The position numbers and the translations under genes were made by a program. Source: Xanthoparmelia taractica (Eukaryota > Ascomycota > Lecanoromycetes > Lecanorales > Parmeliaceae). Taken from it: 64,000 nucleotides of DNA. The DNA is taken from assembly GCA_033085395.1 (NCBI GenBank), contig JANQBS010000204.1, positions 1-64,000 on the forward strand. Reading direction: 5' to 3'. Positions 33,975 to 46,800 of the stretch are shown piece by piece. Every line of letters begins with the position of its first letter. Positions within the stretch are counted from its first letter, which is position 1. Under the pieces are notes generated by a model. It was not told where the DNA came from. It ran no database searches and saw only the letters and a list, made by a program, of their open reading frames with translations.

Positions 33975-33979
33975 TAGTC

Positions 33980-35800
33980 TATACTCAATATTCAACTCAC
34001 TATTTCTCGATATTTATTATTTTCGAGCTCTTTAAATCGCCTCGCTCGATATACACGAACTCGCCGATAATTTAATAATTATTAACTTCGATAATATTAA
34101 TCTAAAATATAAGATTAATAGCGTTAGATATATATAAACCCTTTAAGATATATAATTAATATCGAGCGATAATTATAATCTTATCTCTAAGAGATAATTA
34201 AAAGAATAAGATTATTCTCTCTCTTTCGTTTCGAGCGATCTCTCTATTAATAGCGAATAAATCTTCTTTAAATATATAAAAAATTATCTCTATATCTTAA
34301 ATACTTAAGAAAAAATACTTTTAATATTAGCGATTATTAATAAAGATATTTCTATATATAATAAGTTCTTAATTAAGTCTAATTCAACGTCTTCGAAGAT
34401 TTTATTCGAAGCGAATATTAATCTCGAAGCGTTATAAATATAATATTTATATTACGATTATTTAAGTATTTAAAACCTTAAGAAACTCGCTAAGATATAT
34501 ATTAAAATAAATCTTTCGATCTTATTATCGAGCGATGTCTACGAGTTATACTCTATAATTAATATAAAATAGATATTATATAAATAATATATTAAGCCTA
34601 ACAAACACGAAAACGATTTAATTCATAGTAATCTTTAGGATCTCTTCGAGCCCTTATATAATAATTATCGATTTATAATAACCTTTCTTTACGACAAAAC
34701 TTTACGATTTATTATTTATCTCTTATCGAACAAATTTAATAAAATAATTCTTACGATCTTTAAGATATTTCTTAATAATATAAAATATAATAATTATCGA
34801 TATATATATCTGCGATTCGATTACGAGATAGAATTCGATAAGTATAAGATAAAGATTTTTTATATATTCAAAGACATTATTTATAAGAAAATCATTTTCG
34901 ATAATTCTTAAATAAATAATAAATCTAAGCGTCTCGACGCTATTATTTAACGTAAGGCCAGCGCGATACTTAAAAAAAGCGATCTCTTATAAAAGTATTA
35001 ATCGAAATTCATTCGAGCTATTAACACTCTACGAAAAATTTAATTAATTATAAAACGCGATATTATTTCTTACGAGGCATATATCGAGTCCTCACCCGAT
35101 ATATTATATCTTCGTATTATCGAATAAACTAAATATTATTAAGTCGTACTTTAAAATTATATTTGAAAGAAGTATTAGAATCGCGTCGTTAAGAATTAAC
35201 TACTAAGCTATAAAAATAAATTCTATCGTATACTTCGTTATAAATATTAAATAAATCGATAATATTTCTTTTAAATTTATTTCTTTTTAATTAAATAACG
35301 ACATCGCCGTTAACGTTAAGATTATTAATTATCGCTATAAGCGAAGAATAATAGAGAATTAAGAATAATTCTTATTCTTTATCGTAGTTTAAGAAAAGAA
35401 GCGTTAAAAATAAAGACTTATAATTATCGTTAAAGAAGAAATCCTTAATTTTTTAAAATATTATTAAGATTAAATTAGCAAAGATAATCTTATTAATCGT
35501 TATATAAGCGATCGACTTGAAATTAGTAAAAGAATTATCTAAGATAATTAGCGATAATACTTCTTCTATAGTCTCTACGCATCTATCTTCGATATAATTA
35601 ATATTAATCTCTTAATTAACGACTCGCTTAATAAATAAAATAAATTCGATAATAGCTATTAGATCGTTCGATATTTAGAGAGCGAATAAGAATATCTTAT
35701 TAGATTCTCTCGCGCTACTAACTAAAATTAATTTCTTAAAATTTTACGAATCTCGTATATATAAAGAAATAATAGCGAACTTATATATAAAGATACAATA
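33980..35800 (+). pseudogene. Protease to integrase region of Copia subfamily A
   Basis: After the small insertion the element continues toward RT through a region matching the second Copia (about 39600-41400). Protease and integrase are expected here by Copia gene order, but I could not fix catalytic residues. Stops are dense. Confidence 0.5.
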
Positions 35801-35999
35801 AGAGCTTATTATAAGCGACGAAGTTGAATCTTATCGAATTAATAAGATTTAAATCTTAATAAGTCTTCTCGTTAATACGTATATCTTAGATAATTACTAA
35901 GTATATAAACTTAAGCGTGAATCTATTAAGAAGATTATTTAATATAAAGCACGCTAAATTATTAAGATTTCGAATAATAAGAAGAAATTAACTTTAACG

Positions 36000-36560
36000 A
36001 AACCTTTATCTTAATAATTAAATCTATAAGCTATAAAGTTATCTTCGTATTAATTATCGTCTTAGATTAAGAACTTAAGCAAATAAACGTAAAAATCGTA
36101 TTCTTATACGATAAAGTTCACGAGATTATCTACGTATTTTAACTTATCGAATTTATAATTAAAGATGAAAAATATAAGATATATAAACTTATTAAGATAT
36201 TTTATAATTTAAAGCAATCGCTTAGAGTTTAATATAATATTCTAATTATCTACTTAAAGAAATTAGATTTCGAGCCTATCGCCGCTAATCTTTCGATGTT
36301 TATTAATGATATTACTATTATCGCTATCTATATAAACGATATTTTTCTCGCTAATCTTAATAAGAAGAATATTTAGATTATTAAGAATAAGCTTAATAAG
36401 AAGTTTAAGATAATTAATTTAGATTTTTGTATTTATTATCTTAATATATTAGTTATTAGAGATCGCATTAATCGTATTCTTCGTCTTAAATAGAAGAATT
36501 ATATCGAGAAGTTTCTAGAGAAGCATAATATATTAAATTTAGCGCTAGCTTCAACGCCTA
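36000..36560 (+). pseudogene. Reverse-transcriptase remnant, Copia subfamily A
   Basis: YNLKQSLRV at 36203-36229 is the Copia motif YGLKQSPRxW. LKKLDFEPIAANLSMFI follows near 36255-36305, then IAIYINDIFLANLNKKN near 36320-36370, with the active site YVDD now Tyr-Ile-Asn-Asp at 36329-36340. FKINNLDFCIYYLNILVIRDR (family FKMxDLGxxxYxLGIxVxRDR) completes the domain. The assignment is firm and the enzyme dead. Confidence 0.92.
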
Positions 36561-36599
36561 TAATTAGCGACAAATTTTATATCGCTAATAATAACTTCG

Positions 36600-37330
36600 T
36601 GATTATCGAAAAGAATCGACTTACTTATTAGTCCGCTATTGAATCTCTTATATACGCTATATTAAGCACTTAACTCGATATTGCATACGCTATCTTAATA
36701 ATCTCTCGATACGATTTAAAATCTAACGAATCTTATTAAAAGACTATTAAACGAATATTTCGATATCTTAATAATATTAAGAATTAATAGCTTATATTTA
36801 GAGGAGATTTAAAGTCGCTTATTAATTATATAGACGCGAACTAAGCGAAAGACCAGGATATTCGACGTTTTACTTCGGAATACGTCTTTAATATAAATAG
36901 TATAATTATTAATTAATCTTCGAAGCGTTAATTTACGATCGCTCTTTCGATTTACGAAGTTAAGTATATTAATTAAATTTAAATTACGAAGAAGATAGTC
37001 TAATTACGAGAGCTTTTAAATTAAGTTAATTCTAATATTAAATACGCTTAAGCGATTATTATTTATTATAATAATTAAGGTATTATAATACTAATTAAGA
37101 ACTCTTAATTTTACACTCGCATTAAGTATATCGATATTTAATATTACTACGTGCGAAAATAAGTTATCGCCGATATTATTACTCTTAAGTATATATTAAT
37201 TAATAAATAAATAGCTAATAAACTTATTAAGAGTCTTTATAAGAATAAATTCGAGTTATTTCGATCTCTAATTGAGCTAAAATATCGATCGTAATATCGT
37301 CTAAAGAAATAGAAGAGCTTCTATTAAGAG
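36600..37330 (+). pseudogene. RNase H remnant, Copia subfamily A
   Basis: It opens with ESLIYAIL and ISRYDLKSNESY. The block from about 36828 (family YxDADWAG) reads YIDAN-stop-AKDQDIRRFTSEYVF. SSKRQFTIALSIYEVKYIN ends at 36973, where YEVKYIN replaces YEAEYIx. IKYIDIQYYYVRK-like sequence near 37115-37160 matches 'TKHIDIRYHFVRE'. All stops are at Gln/Trp positions. Confidence 0.92.
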
Positions 37331-37841
37331 AGCTATACCTCGCTTAATTTTTATAAACTATAACGCTATAAGTAATAGCTCTCGATATCAAATATCGCAA
37401 TAACGCCTCACTATTATCTTATAGGCCTATATTATAAGACATATCGCCCTAATATTATTATAACTAATTACTGCTGTCAAGTATTAATATTCTAAACGAT
37501 CCTCACGGGACCTCGCAGCCGATCGTATACACGTCGAAGGCTTATATTTTAATCAAATTACTTGCCACTCTCATATATATTCTCCGGCCTTAATTTGATA
37601 GAAATCTAATATGCATTTATTAAACGTGAAATTTTTATCTTCAAAAATCGTTATTTGATTAAAAGTGAAAAATTTATATAAGACAATAAGACGAATATAA
37701 GCACATATCTTTTTTCACTATTACTATCCTACGTTTACTTCTTATATAAATATATTAGCTTTACGATAACTACTTAGCGTTTAAGTTATAATCTTTAAAT
37801 CTCGTATTTTAAATAAAGAATCGATAGCGTGCGAAGGGGAG
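37331..37841 (+). other. Copia subfamily A 3' untranslated region and polypurine tract
   Basis: No coding signal after RNase H. The part near 37550-37640 matches 43230-43330 in the second Copia, ending in a conserved TATGCATTTATTAAACGTGA-like block. A moderately GC-rich patch lies at 37490-37540. CGAAGGGGAG at 37832-37841 abuts the LTR. Confidence 0.75.
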
Positions 37842-37985
37842 TATTAAAAGTTAAGTCGCGTGCTTACATAATATGCCAAGGCTTGGCAAACGCCAAGTCA
37901 CGTGATCTCACCTAGTTAGATCGCACTTACCTTTCGTAGCACACTTAGATTAATATAATCAAGTGTTCTACCTTATATTTTGACA
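37842..37985 (+). repeat. 3' LTR of Copia subfamily A
   Basis: 144 bp, TATTAAAAGTTAAGTCGCG to CTTATATTTTGACA. It shares the GCCAAGGCTTGGC palindrome and CACGTG with the 5' LTR. Followed by AGAAT (37986-37990), the target duplication. Confidence 0.92.
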
Positions 37986-39254
37986 AGAATAATTAGAATA
38001 ATCGATATAATTTAAATAGAGAAATATTATTAAGACTTATAAAGCTTAAGAACTTTGTTTCTCGTTATTTATTTATATTATTTCTTTTAAGATCGAATTT
38101 TTTATGTTCTATAAGAGAGTTATCTCAACGAAGCGCTATTAGCTACGCTATATTAGCTTATTTCTTCGCTCTTCGATAGCAATAATCTCGCTTATATCGA
38201 GTTAATCTTAAAGTTTAAAGAGATTTCTTTTATACGCTTAAGTTACTTATAAATTTATTGAATAGCGATATTAATAACGAGTATACTCTAATTACTCTCG
38301 CTAATTTTATTTCTATTTTAGAATAATCTATTCTTAAATTATCGCTAAAATTAATTTTAAATAAAGAGCTCTGCGATTTTCGAGCGAAGCTCGTCTTATT
38401 AGTATTATTAACTTTGAAGACTTTAAGCTCTAATTATATCGATTAAAGTAATTAAGATCTCGATCTTTTTGAATTATTTTTAATAATATCGATAAACTTA
38501 AAAACATCTTTAGTTATTAAATATAAAGATAATAATTTAAGAATAAATTAAAGCTCTTAAGTATTTAGCGATATATCGCTAAGAACTTTATAATCTTAAT
38601 TATTATTAGCGACGATATTATTATCGCTAAAAAAATTAAGACGTGAACATAAGTTTATAATAAAATTTATATTATATTTAAATCTCGTTATAAGCGAAAC
38701 GCTCGTTTTATAATTATGAATAAAATTAATATTAAAGATATCTAGACGATTCTTAAGAAGTTTAAATCTTAAGACTTTAATATTCTTAATTTTATCTTTA
38801 AAAAGATAAATAATATTATTTTCACGAAATGTAATAATAATTCTAAAAATTATATTAATAAGTTTATAAAGATATTAAAAGAGTTCGATATTCTATTCTT
38901 TAAGCTTTATTTCGATAAAATTTAAAAATCTATCGCTTTTACTTAAGTTTAAACTTAATTTATAATTTATATTACGAGCAATATAATTAGATTTATAATA
39001 CTTTCGATAATAATAGCGAGTTAAAATTTAATCTAGATTATATTATTACGAGATTTATTAATATTATTATAAATTTTATAAGCTTTATTATTATCATTAA
39101 GCTATAGATACTAATAGCGTTAATTAATAGTATCTTTACGTATATTTCATAGAGTATAATTATTCTAATTATCGTCGAAGATTACTTCGAAAATAATATA
39201 TAGTTGAGAGCTTATATCGATAACTCTCGTATCTATATTTAAATTAATACTTAT

Positions 39255-39296
39255 TATAATTATTATAAAAAGAATTAATATAACGCTTTTAATTAT
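39255..39296 (+). pseudogene. Nucleocapsid CCHC knuckle remnant, Copia subfamily B
   Basis: Tyr-x2-Tyr-x4-Tyr-x4-Tyr in the spacing C-x2-C-x4-H-x4-C, aligned with 33270-33311 of subfamily A. One of the spacer codons is a stop (TAA). Confidence 0.7.
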
Positions 39297-41779
39297 ATTA
39301 TTTTATATCTTTACTTAAAATCTAAAGAGAATAATAATAAAGAGAATAATAAATATAATCTAAATAATCGTAATAATTATAAAGATTATAATAATCGTAA
39401 AGAAAAAAACTTCTTAGATAAAGATAATAAGAATAAGAATAAAGTTTCTTAAAAGTCTATTATCGAAATCGCTACTATTATAATTTATATTAAATTATCG
39501 GCGATCTATAGCGTTATAGTTTATATCGAGTAATTAAATTTAGCGACGATCTATTTAATCGCTTAATCTTAAGCTCTTTAAAACTAAATCTTTTAATCTT
39601 ATCTTAAGACGTTAATGTTATTCAAAATAACAATAGAGATCTTATTAATATTTATAATAATTATATTATTGACGCTATAATTTATTAATTACGTATAATA
39701 TTAATATATAATTCGAAATTATTTAATCTTTTAAATCTTTATTTTATTCGCTAAATTAATTAAAATTAATAAGATTATAGATTATGTTATAATTAGGAGA
39801 GTTAAATATAATTAAATTAAAGTATAAGAAATTTAAGAATAAATGTATCTTAATTATTAATAATATTTAATACGTGTTAATTAATAAGTTTAATCTAATT
39901 TCTTAGAAATAGTTAAAGAATTAAGAAATTATTATTTCTTTTATATCTAACGAGATCGATATTAAAAAGTATAATATTATTTTTAAGCGTTAGCGTAATC
40001 GACTTTATACGCTTAATATCTAGATAGACGTCTTAATATACTTAGTAATAATTAATAACAATATTTTCATTTATAATAAGTCTTTATTCACTATAAGTAT
40101 TCTCGCTATCGATATTAATATTTTAAAGTCTTAAATTAATAAGAAGATCTTATAGATATAATATAATTATTATAATTATTTAGACTATTAGAATATTAAG
40201 AAGCTAATTAAGATATATATCGAGATAAATTTTATTATTTTATTCTTTAAAGATATCTGCGAATCGTTAGCATTATTAATATAAAAATGAAAATATATAA
40301 ACGATATATCGCATCGAGACGTTAGAAAAACGATCTAATTTATAATAATATTTAAGATTTATTTCACTCTTTTTATAATAATTATAAATTTATAATAACT
40401 TTCTTAATTAATAAGATTCTTAGATTCGATATTTATTTTATATTAGATAAGATAGAACTTATAATTTTAAGAACGTTGAAGTTATTCTTAAACTAAGTAA
40501 TACACGATAACTATAGATACACTCGACTTCGATTCGATTATAATATCAAGTATAATAACTATAATATATACGTATATTATTTATTTAAAGATATTATCTA
40601 GAAGTAAATTATTTTTAATAATCTTTAAATAAATAATAAATTGAAATATTTTAAATAGACGATATAATAAAAGATTAGCGTTATATTAAAAGAAAGTAAA
40701 TTATTATAGAAATATTAAATAAAGTTTATTTGAGTACTTGATTATTTTTATAATCTATCATAATCTTAAATTAAGATATTATCTCTTATAAGATCTATAT
40801 AAATTATTTATTAAATTTATTTTATCTTCGAATTATTTAAAAAATCGAGTATTATTAGATATATATAATTAATATCGAGTGAACTAAGTATTAAGATTAT
40901 GCGTATAAAAATAAACTAGTTAACTATTAAGCTTATAGATTTTATTATATACTTCTACTTAATAATAAGATTAAAATCTTTTTTAACGTTATTAAAATTA
41001 ATAACGTCTCGCTTAAACCTATTTTAATAAAATTTATTTCTTATAAAACATAATAAACTAATAATATTAAGCTTTTAAAAGTTTATAATAAGCGTTATAA
41101 TAATATTATTAACGCTATTTAAAAGTTCTCTTTAATATTTATTTTAAAGAAGAGAGAAAGAAAATATAAATTCTCTATTAAAGCGATTAACTTTATCGCG
41201 ATATTAGCTAGAAGAAAATATCTTATAAAGATTAAAATCTTAATTAAGATATAGTCTTTGATTCGAAGAGCGTTATTCTTATATATATCATTAAAAGAGT
41301 TATTAAAACGATATAAAATTTTTAGAATTTATTGTAATCTTATTTTGAATTTTTTTATCTTACTAATTAAAATTAATACTTTTAAGCTATATTAGTCTTA
41401 AAATTATAAAAAGATAATAGCGAATATATATTAAAAAATATAATAAAAGCTTATTATATAGAAAAAAATCGATTTTCTTATTATTAATAATATTTAAACT
41501 TTAATAAATCTTTTCTTAAATACGTATATCTTAAAGAATAAATAAGTCTATAAAACTAAGCGTAAATCTTAAGAAGAGATCGATTATTATAAGATTTATT
41601 AAATAATATATAACTTCGAATAGCGTAAGAATATAAACTTTAATAAGACTTTTGTCTTTATTATTAAACTTATAAATTAAAGTTATTTTTATCTTAGCGA
41701 TAGTCTTAGAGTAAAAGCTAAAATAAATAGATATTAAAATAATCTTTTTATACGATAACGTGAAGGAAATTATCTACGT

Positions 41780-42190
41780 TATATAACTTATCGACTTTAA
41801 AGTTAATAATAAATATAAGATATTTAAATTAAAGAAGATATTACACGATTTAAAATAATCTTTCAAAGTTTAATATAATACTCTAATAATATATCTTAAA
41901 AAGCTGAACTTCGAGTCTATTACGATTAGTTATTCGATCTTTAATAACGATATTATTATTATCGCTATCTATATAAATAATAATCTATGAATTAATCTTA
42001 ACAAAAAGAAAATTTGAGATATTAAAGATAAGCTTTATAATCGCTTTAAGACAATCGATTTAGACGCGTATAATTACTATCTCGATATAATCGTTATTAG
42101 AGATTAAATTAATTAAATCTTACAACTCGATTAGACGAATTATATTTAGAAATTTATTATTATATAAAAAAGTAAGGAAATATTAAATTA
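41780..42190 (+). pseudogene. Reverse-transcriptase remnant, Copia subfamily B
   Basis: HDLK-stop-SF near 41848 is the degraded GLKQS motif. LKKLNFESITISYSIFNN follows, then IAIYINNN with the active site at 41970-41981 reading Tyr-Ile-Asn-Asn, both Asp lost. Position and order match subfamily A about 5.6 kb upstream. Confidence 0.85.
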
Positions 42191-42199
42191 TTAAAAAAG

Positions 42200-42900
42200 A
42201 TTTTTAGATAATCAAAGCTTTTTATATTATCTATTAATTAACTATTAGTTTATTAATATATATAATATTAGATATTAGACTAGGTATTATATATATTATT
42301 TTAATAATATCTTTATATAACTTTAATTCGAATAAGTTTTATTTAAAGATTATTAAATATATCTCTTAATATTTTAGATAAATAATTAATTATTAACTCG
42401 TCTTTTAAAAAGATTTAAAGTCTCTATTTAAATCTATTCACGCTAATTAAGCTAATAATTAAAATATTCGATATTTAACTTTCAAGTATATCTTTAATAT
42501 AGATAGCGCTACGATTAATTAATTATCTAAGCGATAATTTATTATAGCGCTTTTAATTTATAAAGTCGAGTATATTAATTAAACGTAAGTTATTAAGAAA
42601 ATCGTTTAATTACGTAATCTTCTTAATTAATTTAATTCTAGCGATTTAATTACTAAAATAATAATAATCTATTATAATAATTAAAATATAATAACTTTAG
42701 CTAAGAACTCTTAATTTATACACGTATTAAGTATATCGATATTCAATATTACTACGTGCGAAAGTAAGTTACTATCGGAAACGTCGCTTTAGAATACGTT
42801 CTTACTAAAAGATAAGTCATCGGTAAGCTTATTAAGATCCTATATAAGGATTAGTTTAATCGCTTTCGAGATCTAATTAAATTAGAATTATCTCTCTAAG
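42200..42900 (+). pseudogene. RNase H remnant, Copia subfamily B
   Basis: The stretch at 42700-42780, beginning at KNS-stop-FIHVLSISIFNITT, corresponds to the KNPxFHxRTKHIDIRYHF end of Copia RNase H. The nucleotide match to 37085-37165 of subfamily A is very strong around TATTACTACGTGCGAAA. Earlier blocks are degraded. Confidence 0.8.
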
Positions 42901-43699
42901 TTTTATTTTTAGAAAAGCTATAATCTAAGAGAATATTTAATTGAATCTCGTATTTCGAATAATCGATTAGACGCTCGCAGAGTTACTATATTAGACTTAA
43001 TCTTATTCGAACTTGTTATTTATATTAAATAGCTATTATTATTATTATTATTATTATAGTTTATAATTATTACTACGATTATTAAATTTATAGGGCTTTT
43101 TCGAGGGGCTCTAACCCATATAAGAATTAGCGTTTTAAGTACTTTATCTCTATTTGCCGCTACTATTAGTTACTATTATTAAGTTTTATTTTTAAAACGA
43201 TTTTCGCGTAGAGATCTTATAGCTAATTAAATATAGCTAGAAGAATTTTATTTAATTATTCTATTTCATCTCTCTATATATTCTTTAATCTTATAATTAC
43301 TAATTTTTAATATGTATTTATTAAATTGAAAAGAAATTTTTTATATAGTCGTTTTTTAATTAAAAATAAAATATTTATATAGAATATTTATATAGAATAT
43401 TATTATAGAATATTATTATCTTTCTCATTTCGAAATAATTATTTTTAGTTTTTATATTAACTTATTCTTTTTACTCTAATTATTTATCTTTTATAGAGAA
43501 AGAATATTATAAAAAGAGAAATAGAGAGAGAGTTTTTCGCGCTAATCGTATTTGAGTTTTAAAATTCGTTAACTTTAAATCTTATATAAGTTATTCTACG
43601 TTTAAAAATAACGCTCTCTAATAAAAATTTCGATTTTTATATTAATTATTCGACTTTTCTAGAAAATAGAGAGTCTACGAGAATACGCTCGAGAAGAAG
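42900..43699 (+). other. Copia subfamily B 3' untranslated region
   Basis: No frame. The part from about 43530 onward also occurs at 8080-8240, so that truncated element is the same subfamily. Purine-rich runs (GAGAAATAGAGAGAGAG at about 43518) and the polypurine tract CGAGAAGAAG at 43690-43699 are visible. Confidence 0.7.
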
Positions 43700-43818
43700 T
43701 ATTGAAATTCGAGTCACGTGACTAGATCACGTGACACGCTAAGGCGTGCCTTATAATCTCGCTTTTCTAGCTAATACTCCTTAGTTAATATAACTACTAC
43801 GTACTCTATATTTTAATA
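43700..43818 (+). repeat. 3' LTR of Copia subfamily B
   Basis: 119 bp, TATTGAAATTCGAGTCACG to CTATATTTTAATA. It carries two perfect CACGTG boxes, ten bases apart. Very similar to 8241-8364. Chromovirus copy 4 begins right after it, so this Copia inserted into, or was joined to, that element. Confidence 0.88.
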
Positions 43819-46800
43819 GAGTTCGTTAATGATAATATATTGAAATTAACGATAAACTATAGAAAAGCTAGTGATAGTAAAGTTATTTCGGCGATCGTTA
43901 AAGTATATAGTTTAGATGTAGTTAGAATACCAGATAGTGTTAGAAATATTAATATTACAATTATAAACGTTATAATTATTAATTATCCCTCTTTAATAAG
44001 CTATATAAACGCTATCGAGTTAAGGAAAATAAATCTCGATTGATAGAACTCGTTAAGTCGTTTAAATACGGTGGTGAAATAAGTTAATATAGTGTAAATA
44101 CTATCTAGATATAGTATTTACTATAATATTAAGTGTGTTTTTAAATATTTCTGATATTAGTATTGAGATATTCGATTTATAAATACCTTTAATTAAGTCG
44201 AAGTAGTATACTTTCTAGAACGTTCTCTCCTTTTGACGGGTATATCTAATTGCAAAGATAGAGAAGATATTGTAGAAGTAGGTGTAGAAGAAGTAGGTAT
44301 ATAGGTATGCTAGCTCGGATTCTAGCTACTTTCTCCTTATATTCTCTTACTAGATTAGAGATATTATTAATATCCTTAATATTATACTATTAATTATATT
44401 CGAGATCGTACTTTCTCTATCTTATTAGATATTTTATAAATAAATTACGTCTTTTTTTAAATAATTCGTTTATTAAGAAGTCGCTCGATTTCTAAGTTAA
44501 TAGTATTGTTATTACTAATAGAAATAGGCGCGATATATTACGATCGAGAACGTTAAAAAGAATTATTTTTCGATATAGGGTAAGACTCTAATTATACTAT
44601 AGTAAAGATAGAATATACTCTCTATTCGATAGAAATAGCTAGTCTATAGATTAGTGTATCTACTTAATTTACTATCTAAAAAGAATCAATATACTATTAT
44701 AATAATTTAATAATAAGATCTAAGATAGAAGAGATTTTATAGTTTTTATATATTCGAAGAAATACTAATCAATTTTTTCTATTATAATAAAATTTATTAG
44801 ATATTTAGACGAAATTAATAATATCTTGAACTATAATTTAAGTAGAGATATAAGTTAGTAAACGAAGTAATGTAAAGATTGATTTAAAGTAAATCTATAA
44901 ACTACTTCGTTTAATATAATTCTACTTACGACGAAGGCGAAGTTATTTAGAAAAGTCTATATACATAGAAGAATTTTAGACTATAAAGAAGATCTTTTAA
45001 ATATATTAATAAAGTATCGAAATACTATCTTAATAGTCTAATTAGCTCGCTTATTCGAACTACTAATCAATAAATAATAAATAGTCGAATATGGTAATAA
45101 AATCTTTAAGAGTTTAAAGAGTAATTTTTAAAACTCTAAAAGAAAATTTCTATCTCGATTACTAATAATAGCTTTAGAGATTCTCTAATTAATAATATTA
45201 AATTAATTTAAAAGTACTTTTATTTAATTAGACGTCTTTTAAGTTAATTTATTAAAAACTAATTAAATTAATATGATATAATTAATAATTTAATAGTAAT
45301 AATATTAGAATAAAGACAATAGTTAGAATATAAAAAGATACGGGCGAAGATAAGATTAGCTATAAGTTATTAAAAGAGATATATCTCTTTATCTATAGAA
45401 CTAAATATTCTAAGCAATATAATATAAAGTCTTATAAGTGCTTAATAATATTATAAATATATTAAGATATAATAATAATTTTATAGTATCTTTAAAAGTT
45501 AGAATATTCTTATTTATATATTAAAGTAAGAATATTCTTTACTAATAGAGAAGATAATAAAGTTATTATTTACTCGTAATCTTATTAATATAGAAGATAA
45601 GATCTCGCTATATTTTATAAGCAAGATTTTAATATTCTTAAGTACTACTTTAAGTGAGATTTTACTAATATTTCTTTTTCGACCGAGATAAGAAATAAGA
45701 ATTCGAATTAGTAATAAATAGATACTTTCTTTATATAAAGAGTAAAGAAGTAACGTTCTCGCTAAGACTATTATTAATGTTAAGCTAAAGAGAAATTCTT
45801 TTTTAATAATTAGCTTACTAATATTCTAATAAGTACTTCTTATAAAAAGAAATACTTATTTTTATTATACTTATCGAAAAAAGAGTATCTAATTTCGAGT
45901 AATAATTTAGTAGATTATCTCTATTTAAACTTACTAGTCTTAATAGAGTATCTAATATAATATATTCTTTACTAGATTTGTAAGAAATTATAAGATTAAA
46001 AGCTTTATTCTAGAAAAATACTACTTTCGCAAATATTTAAAATTCAATACTTCTTTTAGAAGTAGGGTTTTAAGATTCTATAAAGGCTATATAAGCGATA
46101 TATAGAAACAAACGTATTAATATAAATAATTAGTTAATCTTAAATAGTACTCGAGTTCTTCTGAAATATTAAAATACTATAAATTTAAAATAGCTTTAAG
46201 TTTATCTTTTAGAGAAATTAAGTTAAAAGAATTAACTTTTCTATATAGTAAACTAATAATCAAATATTTTGAAAAAGTCTTTATAGAAGAAATAGTAATA
46301 TTAAATTTTGTAAAAAGTTTAAATAGCTAGCGAAGATCATATAAGTATTATTAAAAAGTCTTAGTCCTCGTATTATTAATTTACGTTTTTATATTAGAGA
46401 GATATCGAAGAATCTTATCGATTTAACGTTAAATATAAATAACTAAATTTATATAGTCTATAACTAAAATATTAAAAGTCTCTTAATCTCGATAATTTAT
46501 AATAATTAATACATAGCGATAATTAGAATATACTCCCTATTAGTAAAAAAACGAAGTAATATCGATTACTAAAATATAGCTATAGCAAGCTAATATCTTA
46601 ATTGTATTCTAATATAAAGATATCTAATACGTATCTCGAAGTAGTAAATTACTTAATTCTCGAGTATTAACTACTAGTCTCATCATAATAATACTATTTA
46701 ATAATATTTTCTATATAGTAAATATTGAATATAAAAAAGATATTAAATTTTTAGTTTATTTAAGTCTTTCTTATTTATATAGTTTATTAAAAAATTTTAT

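Larger units (their letters stand above)
31026..37985 (+). mobile_element. Full-length Copia (Ty1) element, subfamily A
   Basis: A 6,960-bp element including a 272-bp inverted-repeat insertion at 33703-33974. It has LTRs of 145 and 144 bp, perfect AGAAT duplications, a polypurine tract CGAAGGGGAG (37832-37841), and in order gag, CCHC knuckle, protease, integrase, RT and RNase H. It is long for Copia even without the insertion, mainly because of an extended gag and 5' region. The sequence is degraded but RT and RNase H are unmistakable. Confidence 0.93.
37991..43699 (+). mobile_element. Second Copia element (subfamily B), 5'-truncated
   Basis: From about 38100 it parallels subfamily A: gag, CCHC knuckle (39255-39296), a basic Asn/Lys/Arg tail (about 39320-39440), pol, RT and RNase H, then a 3' untranslated region and polypurine tract CGAGAAGAAG before the LTR at 43700. 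The 5' LTR is absent. Sequence at 37991-38100 may belong to the older target of the first Copia. It is more heavily mutated than subfamily A. Confidence 0.82.

Noticed and set aside
43840..44043. 67-codon open frame as a gene
   Set aside because: It lies antisense in the 3' untranslated end of chromovirus copy 4 and has no match to known protein patterns.
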